Assembly: GCF_000718515.1 (NCBI RefSeq) | Contig: NZ_JNZS01000004.1 | Location: forward strand, 248,001-312,000 | Direction: 5' to 3' | DNA from: Micromonospora parva | GTDB lineage: Bacteria; Actinomycetota; Actinomycetes; Mycobacteriales; Micromonosporaceae | DNA length: 64,000 bases | In this document: positions 43,025 through 50,941 of the stretch, in pieces | Layout of the letters: the number at the start of each line of letters is the position of its first letter | How positions within the stretch are numbered: the first letter of the stretch is position 1 | Notes under the pieces: generated by a model | What the model was told of the DNA's origin: nothing | Databases searched by the model: none | Seen by the model: only the letters and a program-made list of their open reading frames with translations | Position numbers and translations under genes: made by a program

Positions 43025-43494
43025 GACCTCGGTAAATGGCACCCAGAACCCGTTTGAGCCGCCACCCACGCCGTTGTGCGTCGAGCTGCCGCTGGCGGAG
43101 TCGCGAGCCGGCGGGCGGCACAACGACAGTTGTGCTGGCCGACCTCGCCCGCACTGTTCACTGACGCCCGCCCGCGAGGCCCCCGTCGCCGCACCCTGCG
43201 CTCGGACCCGGTCAGACCCGCGAAGCTTCCTGTCAATCGCCTAGCGGTAGTAGCTCGGCCGGCTCGCCCGCATCGCCCGCGCCACTCCGACACGCGACTG
43301 ACGTGCGCAAACATCTCTAGTGTGGACATGGCGAGGGATGACGGCCCGGATATGCTACCTTCAAAACCCGGTTAGCCGGTATCACGCAAGCGGACCTGCG
43401 GTTGAGTAGCGCCGTCGAGACGAACGAGTGTCTGTTGTGTACCGCTTGCGTGGCGACTTCTTGCTACACCTTGTCCAGGAATTGGGAGGTAGCC
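43025..43494. other. Intergenic region between core operon and MFS gene
   Basis: No credible gene on either strand. CCGG-TTAG-CCGG at about 43371 and TTGAGT at 43402 followed by GTACC at 43439 (37 nt, one turn longer than in the conserved element) are possible plus-strand control sites. The MFS gene has GGGAGG at 43485-43490. Confidence 0.4.
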
Positions 43495-44715
43495 ATGGTG
43501 CACCAACGACGCGCGGTCTATGCCCTCACCGCGTTGTCCGCCGCCACTTTCTGTTACGTCACCACCGAAGTGCTTCCGATCGGTCTGCTCACGCTGATCG
43601 CGCCGGACCTGGGACGCTCCAGGTCGGAGACCGGTCTGCTGGTGACCGGGTACGCGGTGGTGGTCATGATCGTGGCGCTTCCGCTGACCCGGGTCACTCG
43701 ACGAGTACCCCGACGGCCGCTGCTCGCCGGCGCCCTCGGCGTGTTCGCCGCGGCGACGGCGGTGTCAGCCCTCGCCACCTCGTACGAGGTGCTGCTCGCC
43801 GCCCGGCTGGTGTCCGCCATCACCAACGGCGTCTTCTGGGCGGTGGTGTTCCCCGTGGCGATCTCGATGTTCCCCGAGAACATCCGAGGCCGCATCGTGG
43901 CGCGGCTGTCGATAGGCAACGCTCTCGGCCCGGTCCTCGGCGTACCGCTGGGCACCTGGTTGGGCGGACAGGCCGGCTGGCGGGCCGCCTTCGTCGCGAT
44001 GGCCGCCCTCGGCTTCGTCACCTGCATCGCGGTCGCCCTGCTCCTGCCGAGCGTCGCACCGCAACAGAGCGCGAGCGACGTGGGGCCGATGCCGGATCGG
44101 CAGCGTTTCGTGGTGCTCCTCGTCGCCACCATCCTCGCGGTCACCGGGGCCATGGGCGCGTTCACCTACATGACCGTGTTCCTCCTCGACGTGAGCGGGT
44201 TCGCCGCGGCATCTCTCGGCCTGCTGCTCTTCGTCCAGGGCTCGTTCGGCGTCGCCGGCACGTGGGCGGTCGGTCGGGTCCTGGACCGGTTCCCACTCGG
44301 TGTCGTGCTGGGGCTGCTCGGGCTCATCACCGCGGCGATGCTCGGCCTCTACGGGGTTGGTTCGAGCAAGATATTGACGATCCCTCTGCTCGCCGTGGCG
44401 GGCATGTCGTTCAGTTCGCTGATCGCGGGAATCCAGCACCGAATCATGCAGGTGGCCCCGTCGACCACCGACATGGCGTCCGCCAGCCTCAGCGTCGCGT
44501 TCAACTTCGGCCTCGCGGCCGGCTCGTTCATCGGCGCGGGCCTGCTGGCGACGGCCGGGGTCCGCGTCATCCCGTTGTTCGGTGGCCTGCTGACGGCCGC
44601 CGCGTTCGCGCTGCTCGCCTTCCACGAAATGTCCCGCAAGAAGAGGAGAGGCCATGAAACTGTCCGTCGTAATCCCGACCTACAACCGGTCGGACATTCT
44701 GCAGCTCACCCTTGA
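43495..44715 (+). CDS. MFS transporter (DHA1-like drug/product exporter)
   Basis: 406 residues from ATG 43495 (GGGAGG upstream). Twelve hydrophobic helices are discernible; between TM2 and TM3 is TRVTRRVPRRPLLAGALG and in TM5 GNALGPVLGVPLGTWLGGQAGWR, a motif C-like stretch of drug:H+ antiporters. It is likely the export and self-resistance pump for the cluster product. Its last 62 bp overlap the next gene in another frame, an unusually long overlap for functional genes. Confidence 0.9.
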   Translation: MVHQRRAVYALTALSAATFCYVTTEVLPIGLLTLIAPDLGRSRSETGLLVTGYAVVVMIVALPLTRVTRRVPRRPLLAGALGVFAAATAVSALATSYEVLLAARLVSAITNGVFWAVVFPVAISMFPENIRGRIVARLSIGNALGPVLGVPLGTWLGGQAGWRAAFVAMAALGFVTCIAVALLLPSVAPQQSASDVGPMPDRQRFVVLLVATILAVTGAMGAFTYMTVFLLDVSGFAAASLGLLLFVQGSFGVAGTWAVGRVLDRFPLGVVLGLLGLITAAMLGLYGVGSSKILTIPLLAVAGMSFSSLIAGIQHRIMQVAPSTTDMASASLSVAFNFGLAAGSFIGAGLLATAGVRVIPLFGGLLTAAAFALLAFHEMSRKKRRGHETVRRNPDLQPVGHSAAHP

Positions 44716-45517
44716 GTCCCTGGTCCGCCAGGACCTGGATCACGACGACTACGAGGTGCTGGTGGTCGACGACGGATCGTCGGACGACACCGCGGACGTC
44801 GTGAAGAAGTACATGGACCAGATGAACCTGCGCTACTTCTTCCAGGAGGACGAGGGTTACCGGGCCGCCGGGGCCCGCAACCTCGGCATCAGCCACGCCG
44901 AGGGCGAGATCACCGTCTTCATGGACGCGGGTGTGATGGCGCACTCCAGCCTCCTGCGCGTGCACCTCGCCACCCACGAGGCCTACAGCGAACCGATCGC
45001 CCTGTGCGGGTACGTCTTCGGCTACAGCCTGAACAACGAGAACGCCGACGAGGTCCTGGCCGACCTCGACGTCAACGATGTGGACGGCACGATCGAGCAG
45101 TGGCGTGAGAAGGGCCTGCACCCCGACATCAGGGAGGACTTCTTCATCCGGGAGGGCGACGACTTCTCCGACGCGCCGGCACCCTGGCTCATGTACTGGA
45201 CGTTCAACTCCTCGGTGCGCACGGAACAGCTACGGCGGGTCGGCATGTTCGACGACGCGTTCCGCGCCTGGGGCGGCGAGGACGTCGACCTCGGCTACCG
45301 ACTGCACCGCGACGGGGCCCGCATGTTCCTCAACCGCGACGCGGTGTCGCTGCACTGGCCGCACGCGCGGGACGGCGAAGGCGCCGACGCGGTCGCCAAC
45401 TACCAGTACATGGCCCGCAAGTACGACACCCCCATCACGCGACTGCTGGACATCGTCCCGACCATCAACTTCTTCGTCATCAACGACGTCATCCGGGGCA
45501 GGAAGCTGACCCACTGA
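44654..45517 (+). CDS. Family 2 glycosyltransferase (GalT-like)
   Basis: 287 residues. GT-A start MKLSVVIPTYNRSDILQLTLESLVRQD, nucleotide-binding VLVVDDGSSDDT, a DxD-like EITVFMDAGV (the second Asp is Gly), and the acceptor/base motif [30 protein letters not shown] precedes the ATG at 44654, inside the end of the MFS gene. It is a second cluster glycosyltransferase, related in its C-terminal half to the one at 27752. The sugar donor may be made by the nucleotide-sugar genes just downstream. Confidence 0.88.
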   Translation: MKLSVVIPTYNRSDILQLTLESLVRQDLDHDDYEVLVVDDGSSDDTADVVKKYMDQMNLRYFFQEDEGYRAAGARNLGISHAEGEITVFMDAGVMAHSSLLRVHLATHEAYSEPIALCGYVFGYSLNNENADEVLADLDVNDVDGTIEQWREKGLHPDIREDFFIREGDDFSDAPAPWLMYWTFNSSVRTEQLRRVGMFDDAFRAWGGEDVDLGYRLHRDGARMFLNRDAVSLHWPHARDGEGADAVANYQYMARKYDTPITRLLDIVPTINFFVINDVIRGRKLTH

Positions 45518-45573
45518 CCTGATCGCAGCTGGTATGCGGCCCGCACGGGCCACCTACCTTCGCGGCGCCCTCT

Positions 45574-45612
45574 GCGCGCCGGCCACCGTCAATGCGACAC
45601 CGGCCGGCGCGC
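45574..45612 (+). terminator. Hairpin after the glycosyltransferase
   Basis: GCGCGCCGGCC / GGCCGGCGCGC, 11-bp perfect arms with a 17-nt loop, about 55 bp past the stop at 45517. Confidence 0.5.
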
Positions 45613-45723
45613 TGCGCTGTTCGGCGACTTCCGCGGCCCGGATCCGATGGCACTTCTGCCGCCTCTCGGGGAAATCTCCTCAGTAGTAAATCCCCGTTCT
45701 GATGAGCAGTTCCACAGAATCTA

Positions 45724-45771
45724 TTGAGTAATCGGGAGAACGCTAGTGCGGTACCGCCGCCGGAGTACGTT
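45724..45771 (+). promoter_or_regulatory. Conserved cluster promoter element, copy 3 (right-flank sugar operon)
   Basis: TTGAGT 45724-45729, GTGCGGTACC with GTACC at 45751 (27 nt after the start of TTGAGT), AGTACGTT at 45764; the GGTAC/AGTAC words are 14 nt apart as in the other copies. It lies in an AT-richer pocket of the 561-bp gene-free stretch 45518-46078, about 310 bp upstream of the next start. Otherwise that stretch shows no gene. Confidence 0.6.
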
Positions 45772-46078
45772 GCTGCTACGAATATAAAGGAACTGCGGAA
45801 GGGCGGGATCGCGTTCAGCCTATCGGGAGAGCGGACACGAATTGTGCGCTCTCCCGTCACTGGTTCCAACGAGTCGAGCAGCAAGCGCGTACGAGATGGT
45901 CCGAGGTCCACCAGGGGCTGGCACCCGGCAATCGACCAGGAAGGTCGACCCTTTGGCCGCCGGACTCTCAATAGGCAGGTCCGGCGCACCGAAAGGAGCT
46001 CGGGCGCAGCCGGAACGCGGCCCGGTCGCGGGCACGCGGACCGGCGGACGGTAGAAGTCTGGTCGAAATGAGGCGGTC

Positions 46079-47455
46079 ATGGGACAAGAGTCGGTTACCT
46101 CCATGATATTGGACGATGCCCGGTCGCATCGGTCGTTCGAGCAGGACTACTCACCAACCTCTATAGCCGAGGAACCAACAGGTGAGAGTTCTCGCGTGTC
46201 GTACGATCTGGCAGTTGTTGGTCTTGGCTATGTGGGTCTGCCTCTGCTGAAAGAGGCGGCCGCTGCCGGACTGCGCGTCATCGGAGTGGATATCGACGCC
46301 AATCGCGTCGATATGCTGAACAGCGGGAAATCCTACATCGACGACATCTCCAAGGACGATCTCGGCGAGATGCTCGACGCCGGCTTCCGGGCGACGACGG
46401 ACCCGGCGTCGTTCGCCGAGAGCGCGGTCATCATCGTCTGCGTGCCGACGCCACTCAGCGACGATCACGGGCCGGACCTGTCGGCGGTGCGCAGCGCGGC
46501 ACACATGGTCGCCGCCTGCCTGACGCCGGGCACCCTGGTCGTGCTCGAGTCCACCACGTACCCCGGCACGACCGAGGAGGTCGTCCGGCCGATCCTGGAG
46601 AAGTCAGGCCTCACGGCGGGACGCGACTTCAGCCTGGCGTACTCACCCGAGCGCATCGATCCGGGCAACGGGCAGTTCGGACTGCGGAACACGCCAAAGG
46701 TCGTCGGCGGCCTCACCGAGAGCTGCCGTGACCAGGCGGCCACCTTCTACGGCAAGCTCGTGTCCCGGGTGGTGCCCACCTCCGGCCTGCGCGAAGCCGA
46801 GATGGCGAAGCTGCTGGAGAACACCTATCGCAACGTGAACATCGCCCTGGTCAACGAGATGGCGATCTTCTGCGAGGAACTGGGCATCGACCTGTGGGAG
46901 ACCATCGAGGCCGCTGCCACCAAGCCTTTCGGCTTCCACAAGTTCCTTCCCGGGCCGGGAGTCGGCGGCCACTGCATCCCGGTCGACCCCTCCTACCTGT
47001 CGCACACCGTCCGCAAGCTCGGCTACACCTTCCGGCTGGCCGAGACGGCTGACGAGATCAACGGGCGGATGCCGAAGTACGTCGCCAGCCGCCTGCAGCG
47101 GGCGCTCAACCGGGAGCGGAAGTCGGTCAACGGCGCGCGCGTGATGCTGCTGGGTGTGACGTACAAGCCGGACATCGCCGACGACCGCGAGACCCCGGCC
47201 CTGCCACTGGCCCGTGAGCTGCTCAGCCTCGGCGCCGAGTTGTGTTTCGCCGATCCCTACGTACGGAACTGGACCGTCGACGGCGTGAGCATCACTCCGG
47301 TCGAGGCACCCCTGTACGCGGTCCACGACTGCGACGCCGTCGTGCTGCTGCAGCCGCACTCGGCGTTCGACCTCGCGGCCATTGCCCGGCGCTCCCGGCT
47401 GGTGCTCGACACGAGCGGCCGCATGGGGCGCTACGACAACGTCGAACGACTCTGA
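46079..47455 (+). CDS. Nucleotide-sugar 6-dehydrogenase (WecC/UDP-N-acetylhexosamine dehydrogenase type)
   Basis: 458 residues from ATG 46079; an extra N-terminal segment of about 38 residues precedes the Rossmann motif LAVVGLGYVGLPLLKEAAAAGL. The catalytic Cys is in PGPGVGGHCIPVDPSYL and GVTYKPDIADDRETPAL is conserved. The GVGGHCIPVDP form points to UDP-ManNAc/UDP-GlcNAc dehydrogenases rather than UDP-glucose dehydrogenase, in contrast to the enzyme at 16328. It would give a uronic acid of an N-acetylated amino sugar, consistent with the deacetylase that follows. Confidence 0.88.
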   Translation: MGQESVTSMILDDARSHRSFEQDYSPTSIAEEPTGESSRVSYDLAVVGLGYVGLPLLKEAAAAGLRVIGVDIDANRVDMLNSGKSYIDDISKDDLGEMLDAGFRATTDPASFAESAVIIVCVPTPLSDDHGPDLSAVRSAAHMVAACLTPGTLVVLESTTYPGTTEEVVRPILEKSGLTAGRDFSLAYSPERIDPGNGQFGLRNTPKVVGGLTESCRDQAATFYGKLVSRVVPTSGLREAEMAKLLENTYRNVNIALVNEMAIFCEELGIDLWETIEAAATKPFGFHKFLPGPGVGGHCIPVDPSYLSHTVRKLGYTFRLAETADEINGRMPKYVASRLQRALNRERKSVNGARVMLLGVTYKPDIADDRETPALPLARELLSLGAELCFADPYVRNWTVDGVSITPVEAPLYAVHDCDAVVLLQPHSAFDLAAIARRSRLVLDTSGRMGRYDNVERL

Positions 47456-47504
47456 GCCGCGCTCCAGAAGACCTTCGGATGACTCACGGAAACGGACACC
47501 CACG

Positions 47505-48218
47505 ATGACGTTCAGCTGGTCGCAGCAGCGCATTCTCATCCTTTCGCCGCACCCCGACGACGAGGTTCTCGGCTGTGGCGGATTAATCCACAAGGCGAAG
47601 TCCGCAGGCGCCGAGGTCTTCGTCCAGTTCCTCACGGTCGGCAACACCACCGACCAGTCCTCGTCGGTCTCTACCAGCCCGGAGGACCGCAACGACGAGA
47701 TCAAGCGGGTCGCCGACCACCAACAGTGGGACGGCTGGCACATGGCCTTTCCGGGCGACGAGTACCACCTCCGGCTCGACCAGCTTCCCCGACTCGAACT
47801 CGCCAACATGGTGGAGCAGGAGAGCCCGCTCGCCATCGCCAGGCTGCGGCCCACGATGTTGATCGCTCCGCACCGTTCGAGCTACAACCAGGACCACCAG
47901 GCCGTGGCTGAGGCGGCCCACACCGCGACGCGGCCGTCCAACAACCGGCTACGCCATCACCCCGACTTCGTGCTGGCCTACGAGGAGGCGGCGGATCAGT
48001 GGCGAACCGATTCGGTTCCCATGCCCAACCTCCTGGTCGAGCTCACCGAGGAAGACCTCGGCAGCAAGCTCGAAGCGATGCGGCAGTACGCCACCCAGAT
48101 TCACGAGCATCCACATACACGGTCCGAAGAAACCCTCCGCAGCCTCGCGGTCCTGCGCGGCATGCAGGCCGGCGTACCGCTGGCCGAGGCGTACCACATC
48201 ATGCGGTGCCTGGCCTGA
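47505..48218 (+). CDS. PIG-L/LmbE-family N-deacetylase
   Basis: 237 residues from ATG 47505. Zinc-binding motif HPDDE in LILSPHPDDEVLGCGGLIHKA and the later His pair in APHRSSYNQDHQAVAEAAHTA. The family removes acetyl groups from N-acetylglucosamine units (MshB, BtrD, teicoplanin deacetylase). Next to an N-acetylhexosamine dehydrogenase, it likely frees an amino sugar either at the nucleotide-sugar stage or after glycosyl transfer. Confidence 0.9.
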   Translation: MTFSWSQQRILILSPHPDDEVLGCGGLIHKAKSAGAEVFVQFLTVGNTTDQSSSVSTSPEDRNDEIKRVADHQQWDGWHMAFPGDEYHLRLDQLPRLELANMVEQESPLAIARLRPTMLIAPHRSSYNQDHQAVAEAAHTATRPSNNRLRHHPDFVLAYEEAADQWRTDSVPMPNLLVELTEEDLGSKLEAMRQYATQIHEHPHTRSEETLRSLAVLRGMQAGVPLAEAYHIMRCLA

Positions 48219-48269
48219 CCGTCCGCGCCCGACACCCGCACCCCACCTGCTGCCGAAAGGAAGCGAGCA

Positions 48270-49262
48270 ATGCGAATTCTTGTCACCGGGGGCGCCGGAT
48301 TCATCGGCTCCCACCTCTGTGAATTCCTGGTTGAGCAAGAACACGACGTCACAGTGCTCGACGAGCTGTCCACTGGTTCGGTGGCAAACCTCGCCAGTTG
48401 CCTGGACGCCGGCACCGTACGCCTGGTCGAGGGGTCGATCCTCGACCGGGACCTGGTGAACGAGTGCGTCCGCGGCAAGGATCTGGTCTTCCATCTCGCC
48501 GCCGCCGTCGGCGTGCGAACCATCGTCGACAGTCCCCTGCACTCACTGCGGGTCAACCTGTACGGCACGGAGAACGTCGTCGAGGCGGCGGTCACGCACG
48601 GCGTGCCGTTCGGCGTCACGTCGACCAGCGAGGTGTACGGCAAGAACGACGCCGACGGGCTCCGCGAGGACGCCGACCGGATCCTGGGGTCCCCGCTGCT
48701 CAGCCGGTGGTCGTACGCGGCGGCCAAGGGTCTCGACGAGTTGGTGGCGCACATCCGCGCGTCCGAGACGGGCACCCCCTGCGTGAGTTACCGACTGTTC
48801 AACGTCGTCGGGCCGCGGCAGACCGGTCGGTACGGCATGGTCCTGCCGCGGTTCGTCACGCAGGCGCTCAACCACGAACCGATCACCGTGTACGGCGACG
48901 GCACGCAGCGCCGGTGCTTCGGGTCGGTCTACGACGTGGTGCCCGCGATCGTCAAGCTGCTGCAGACCCCGGCAGCGCACGGTAGGGCGGTGAACCTCGG
49001 CGGGCGTGAGGAGGTCTCCATCCGCGGACTGGCCGAGAAGATCAAGGACTTCACCGGCTCGACCAGCGACATCCAGACGGTGCCGTACGAGGTCGCCTAC
49101 GGTAGCGGCTTCGAGGACATGGCCCGCCGCATGCCGGATCTGTCACTGGCCCACGAACTCATCGGCTACACCGCCCGCTACGACCTCGACGACATCGTGC
49201 GGTCAGTCGTCACCGACATGCAGCGCGCAGGCGAACGCGAGTCGCTGCTGGCCGCCCCGTAA
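48270..49262 (+). CDS. NAD-dependent sugar epimerase/dehydratase (extended SDR)
   Basis: 330 residues; GAAAGGAAG before ATG 48270. Rossmann start MRILVTGGAGFIGSHLCEFLVEQEH, Ser/Thr in GVTSTSEVYGKN, YxxxK in SRWSYAAAKGLDELV, and a nucleotide-sugar tail (HEPITVYGDGTQRRCFGSVYDVV). It resembles UDP-GlcNAc/UDP-glucose 4-epimerases and UDP-glucuronate epimerase/decarboxylases. It completes the three-gene nucleotide-sugar operon and is the right-hand end of the cluster. Confidence 0.87.
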   Translation: MRILVTGGAGFIGSHLCEFLVEQEHDVTVLDELSTGSVANLASCLDAGTVRLVEGSILDRDLVNECVRGKDLVFHLAAAVGVRTIVDSPLHSLRVNLYGTENVVEAAVTHGVPFGVTSTSEVYGKNDADGLREDADRILGSPLLSRWSYAAAKGLDELVAHIRASETGTPCVSYRLFNVVGPRQTGRYGMVLPRFVTQALNHEPITVYGDGTQRRCFGSVYDVVPAIVKLLQTPAAHGRAVNLGGREEVSIRGLAEKIKDFTGSTSDIQTVPYEVAYGSGFEDMARRMPDLSLAHELIGYTARYDLDDIVRSVVTDMQRAGERESLLAAP

Positions 49263-49297
49263 CTCCGGACTCCCGGTCGCGTCGCCACGGCAGGGAC

Positions 49298-49333
49298 CGG
49301 CCCGGCGCGGAGAGTGTCCTCCGCGCCGGGCCG
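49298..49333. terminator. 15-bp hairpin between convergent epimerase and cellulase genes
   Basis: CGGCCCGGCGCGGAG / CTCCGCGCCGGGCCG, perfect arms with a 6-nt loop, 35 bp after one stop and 15 bp after the other. It marks the right boundary of the cluster. Confidence 0.8.
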
Positions 49334-49348
49334 TGACATCGGATCGGG

Positions 49349-50734
49349 TCAGGCGGTCACACACTCCGCCAGCACACCCGGGCCGGTGCCGGTGCCCTGG
49401 AAGCCGAAGTTGGTCGACTGCCGGCCGGCGACCCGGCCGTTGTAGCTCACGTTGGTGAACTCGACAGTGCCGCTGGAGCCGCTGGCCTGGGCGTTCCAGG
49501 TGCCGGTGACTCCGGCGCCGCCGGGCAGCACGATGGTCACGGTCCAGCCGTTGATGTCCGACTTGCCGGCGGTGACCGTCACGCTCGCGGTGAAGCCCTC
49601 GGCCCACTGGTTGATCGCCACCGACGCGTAGCAGCCGTCACCGGCCGGCGGCGTCGTGTTCGGCGGGGTGACCGGCGGCGTGGTCGGCGGGGTCGTGGTC
49701 GGCGGCGTGGTGGTCGGCGGCGTCGTGGTGGGCGGGGTGGTGGTCGGCGGGTTCGGCGCGCCGTTGGCCAGGCTGAAGGCCAGATCGGGCTGGAACGAAC
49801 CGGCAGTGAAGCGGCAGCCGTCCGCCTCACCCGGCGGCTTCACCCAGAGGTACGCGTCGATGTTGTTGTCGCCGGTGTTGGTCGTCGGGTACTGACCGAT
49901 GCGCCGGTCGGTGTTGTCGTCGCCGCACCAGTCCCCGCTGGCGCCCCCGTTACGGCTGGTGTCGATGACCTGGCGCTTGCCCGAGATCCCCATGCCGTTG
50001 AGGGAGGAGATGACCGCCCGGCCGAAGTTCGCCTCGTTGGAGGTGGAGTTGTAGTTCGACACGTTGGTGAAGAAGCCGTCGGCGTACTGCACGCCGGCCG
50101 CCCGGAGCCGGTTGGCCGTCTCACCGGCGCTGTTCCAGGTGGAGTGGCCGCCGTCGAGGTACACCTTGGCGTTGGGGTTGCCCGACTTGATGGTGCGGGT
50201 GGCCGTCGAGATCGCCTGGTTGCGCGCGTTGATCTCACTGGTGTTCAGGCAGGTCAGCAGGGCGAGCGAGTCGGTTTCCAGGATGATGATGACGGTCTGG
50301 TTGCCGAGTCCCCTGGCGAAGTTGGACACCCACGTCTGGTACTGGTTGAGGTCCGGCGCCCCACCGGCGCTGGCCCCGCCGCAGTCCCGGTTGGTGATCT
50401 CGTAGACCGCCAGCACCGGGATCTGCTGCGCCGCGTTGGCGGCGCCGATGAAACCGGAGACCTCGGACTGCACCGTCGAGGGGTTGAAGTTGGCGAACCA
50501 GCGCGCCTGCGGCTGACTCGCGATCTTGTCGCGGATGACGGCGGCACGCGAGTCACCGGGGTTGGCGGCGACCCAGCGGACGACGGCCGAGCTCGGGTCG
50601 CGGTAGAGCGACCCGGACAGTGTGCCAGCGGATGCGCTGCTGACGGCGAGGCAGACGCCGACAGCGGTGGCGCCCGCGACGGCCGCCACACCGATGGCCG
50701 CCGATCTGCGGCGGAGCGAGGAGAGGATGGCCAC
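49349..50734 (-). CDS. Secreted GH6 cellulase (1,4-beta-glucanase/cellobiohydrolase) with CBM2
   Basis: 461 residues from GTG 50734 (GGAGG upstream). Signal peptide (LRRRSAAIGVAAVAGATAVGVCLAVSSASA). GH6 domain about 35-325: IPVLAVYEITNRDCGG, VYLDGGHSTWNSAGET, RNGGASGDWCGDDN and DAYLWVKPPGEADG carry the conserved Asp/substrate-tunnel residues. A Pro-Thr linker of repeated PPTTT follows, then a C-terminal CBM2 (about 365-461, GCYASVAINQWAEGF... with the terminal Cys). It hydrolyses cellulose outside the cell. A CebR-like operator lies 41 bp upstream. Confidence 0.95.
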   Translation of the reverse strand: MAILSSLRRRSAAIGVAAVAGATAVGVCLAVSSASAGTLSGSLYRDPSSAVVRWVAANPGDSRAAVIRDKIASQPQARWFANFNPSTVQSEVSGFIGAANAAQQIPVLAVYEITNRDCGGASAGGAPDLNQYQTWVSNFARGLGNQTVIIILETDSLALLTCLNTSEINARNQAISTATRTIKSGNPNAKVYLDGGHSTWNSAGETANRLRAAGVQYADGFFTNVSNYNSTSNEANFGRAVISSLNGMGISGKRQVIDTSRNGGASGDWCGDDNTDRRIGQYPTTNTGDNNIDAYLWVKPPGEADGCRFTAGSFQPDLAFSLANGAPNPPTTTPPTTTPPTTTPPTTTPPTTPPVTPPNTTPPAGDGCYASVAINQWAEGFTASVTVTAGKSDINGWTVTIVLPGGAGVTGTWNAQASGSSGTVEFTNVSYNGRVAGRQSTNFGFQGTGTGPGVLAECVTA

Positions 50735-50774
50735 GTCGTGTTGCCTCCAGATCACATAGATGTGTCCAAGTTCA

Positions 50775-50788
50775 TGGGAGCGTTCCCA
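50775..50788. promoter_or_regulatory. CebR/CelR-type operator of the cellulase gene
   Basis: TGGGAGCGTTCCCA, one base off the perfect palindrome TGGGAGCGCTCCCA known as the CelR/CebR site of cellulase genes in Thermobifida and Streptomyces. Repression lifted by cello-oligosaccharide is expected. Confidence 0.85.
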
Positions 50789-50941
50789 GGACGGTAGCGG
50801 AGGCGCGCGCCGCTGCCAAGACGTGGACGCCCGTCGATGGGGCAATTGCCCGCGTTTGTAGGTCAAAGGCTCATGCGGCTCAACGCGACGCGGCTGTCGC
50901 CGGACATCCAGGCAGTGGTCAGTGCGAGGTCGGGGCGAGCG

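Noticed and set aside
45724..46071. A 115-codon plus-strand frame in the gap before the WecC-like dehydrogenase
   Set aside because: It starts at TTG within the conserved promoter element, has no ribosome site and a composition unlike the neighbouring genes.
16328..49262. AziU3/AziU2-type aziridine-forming proteins
   Set aside because: The presence of LysW and a sulfotransferase suggested looking for them, but I cannot recognise such proteins from memory in any unassigned gene; aziridine formation is therefore not claimed.
49665..49755. Short tandem repeats
   Set aside because: They encode the PPTTT linker of the cellulase, an ordinary Pro-Thr hinge; not a CRISPR or regulatory array.
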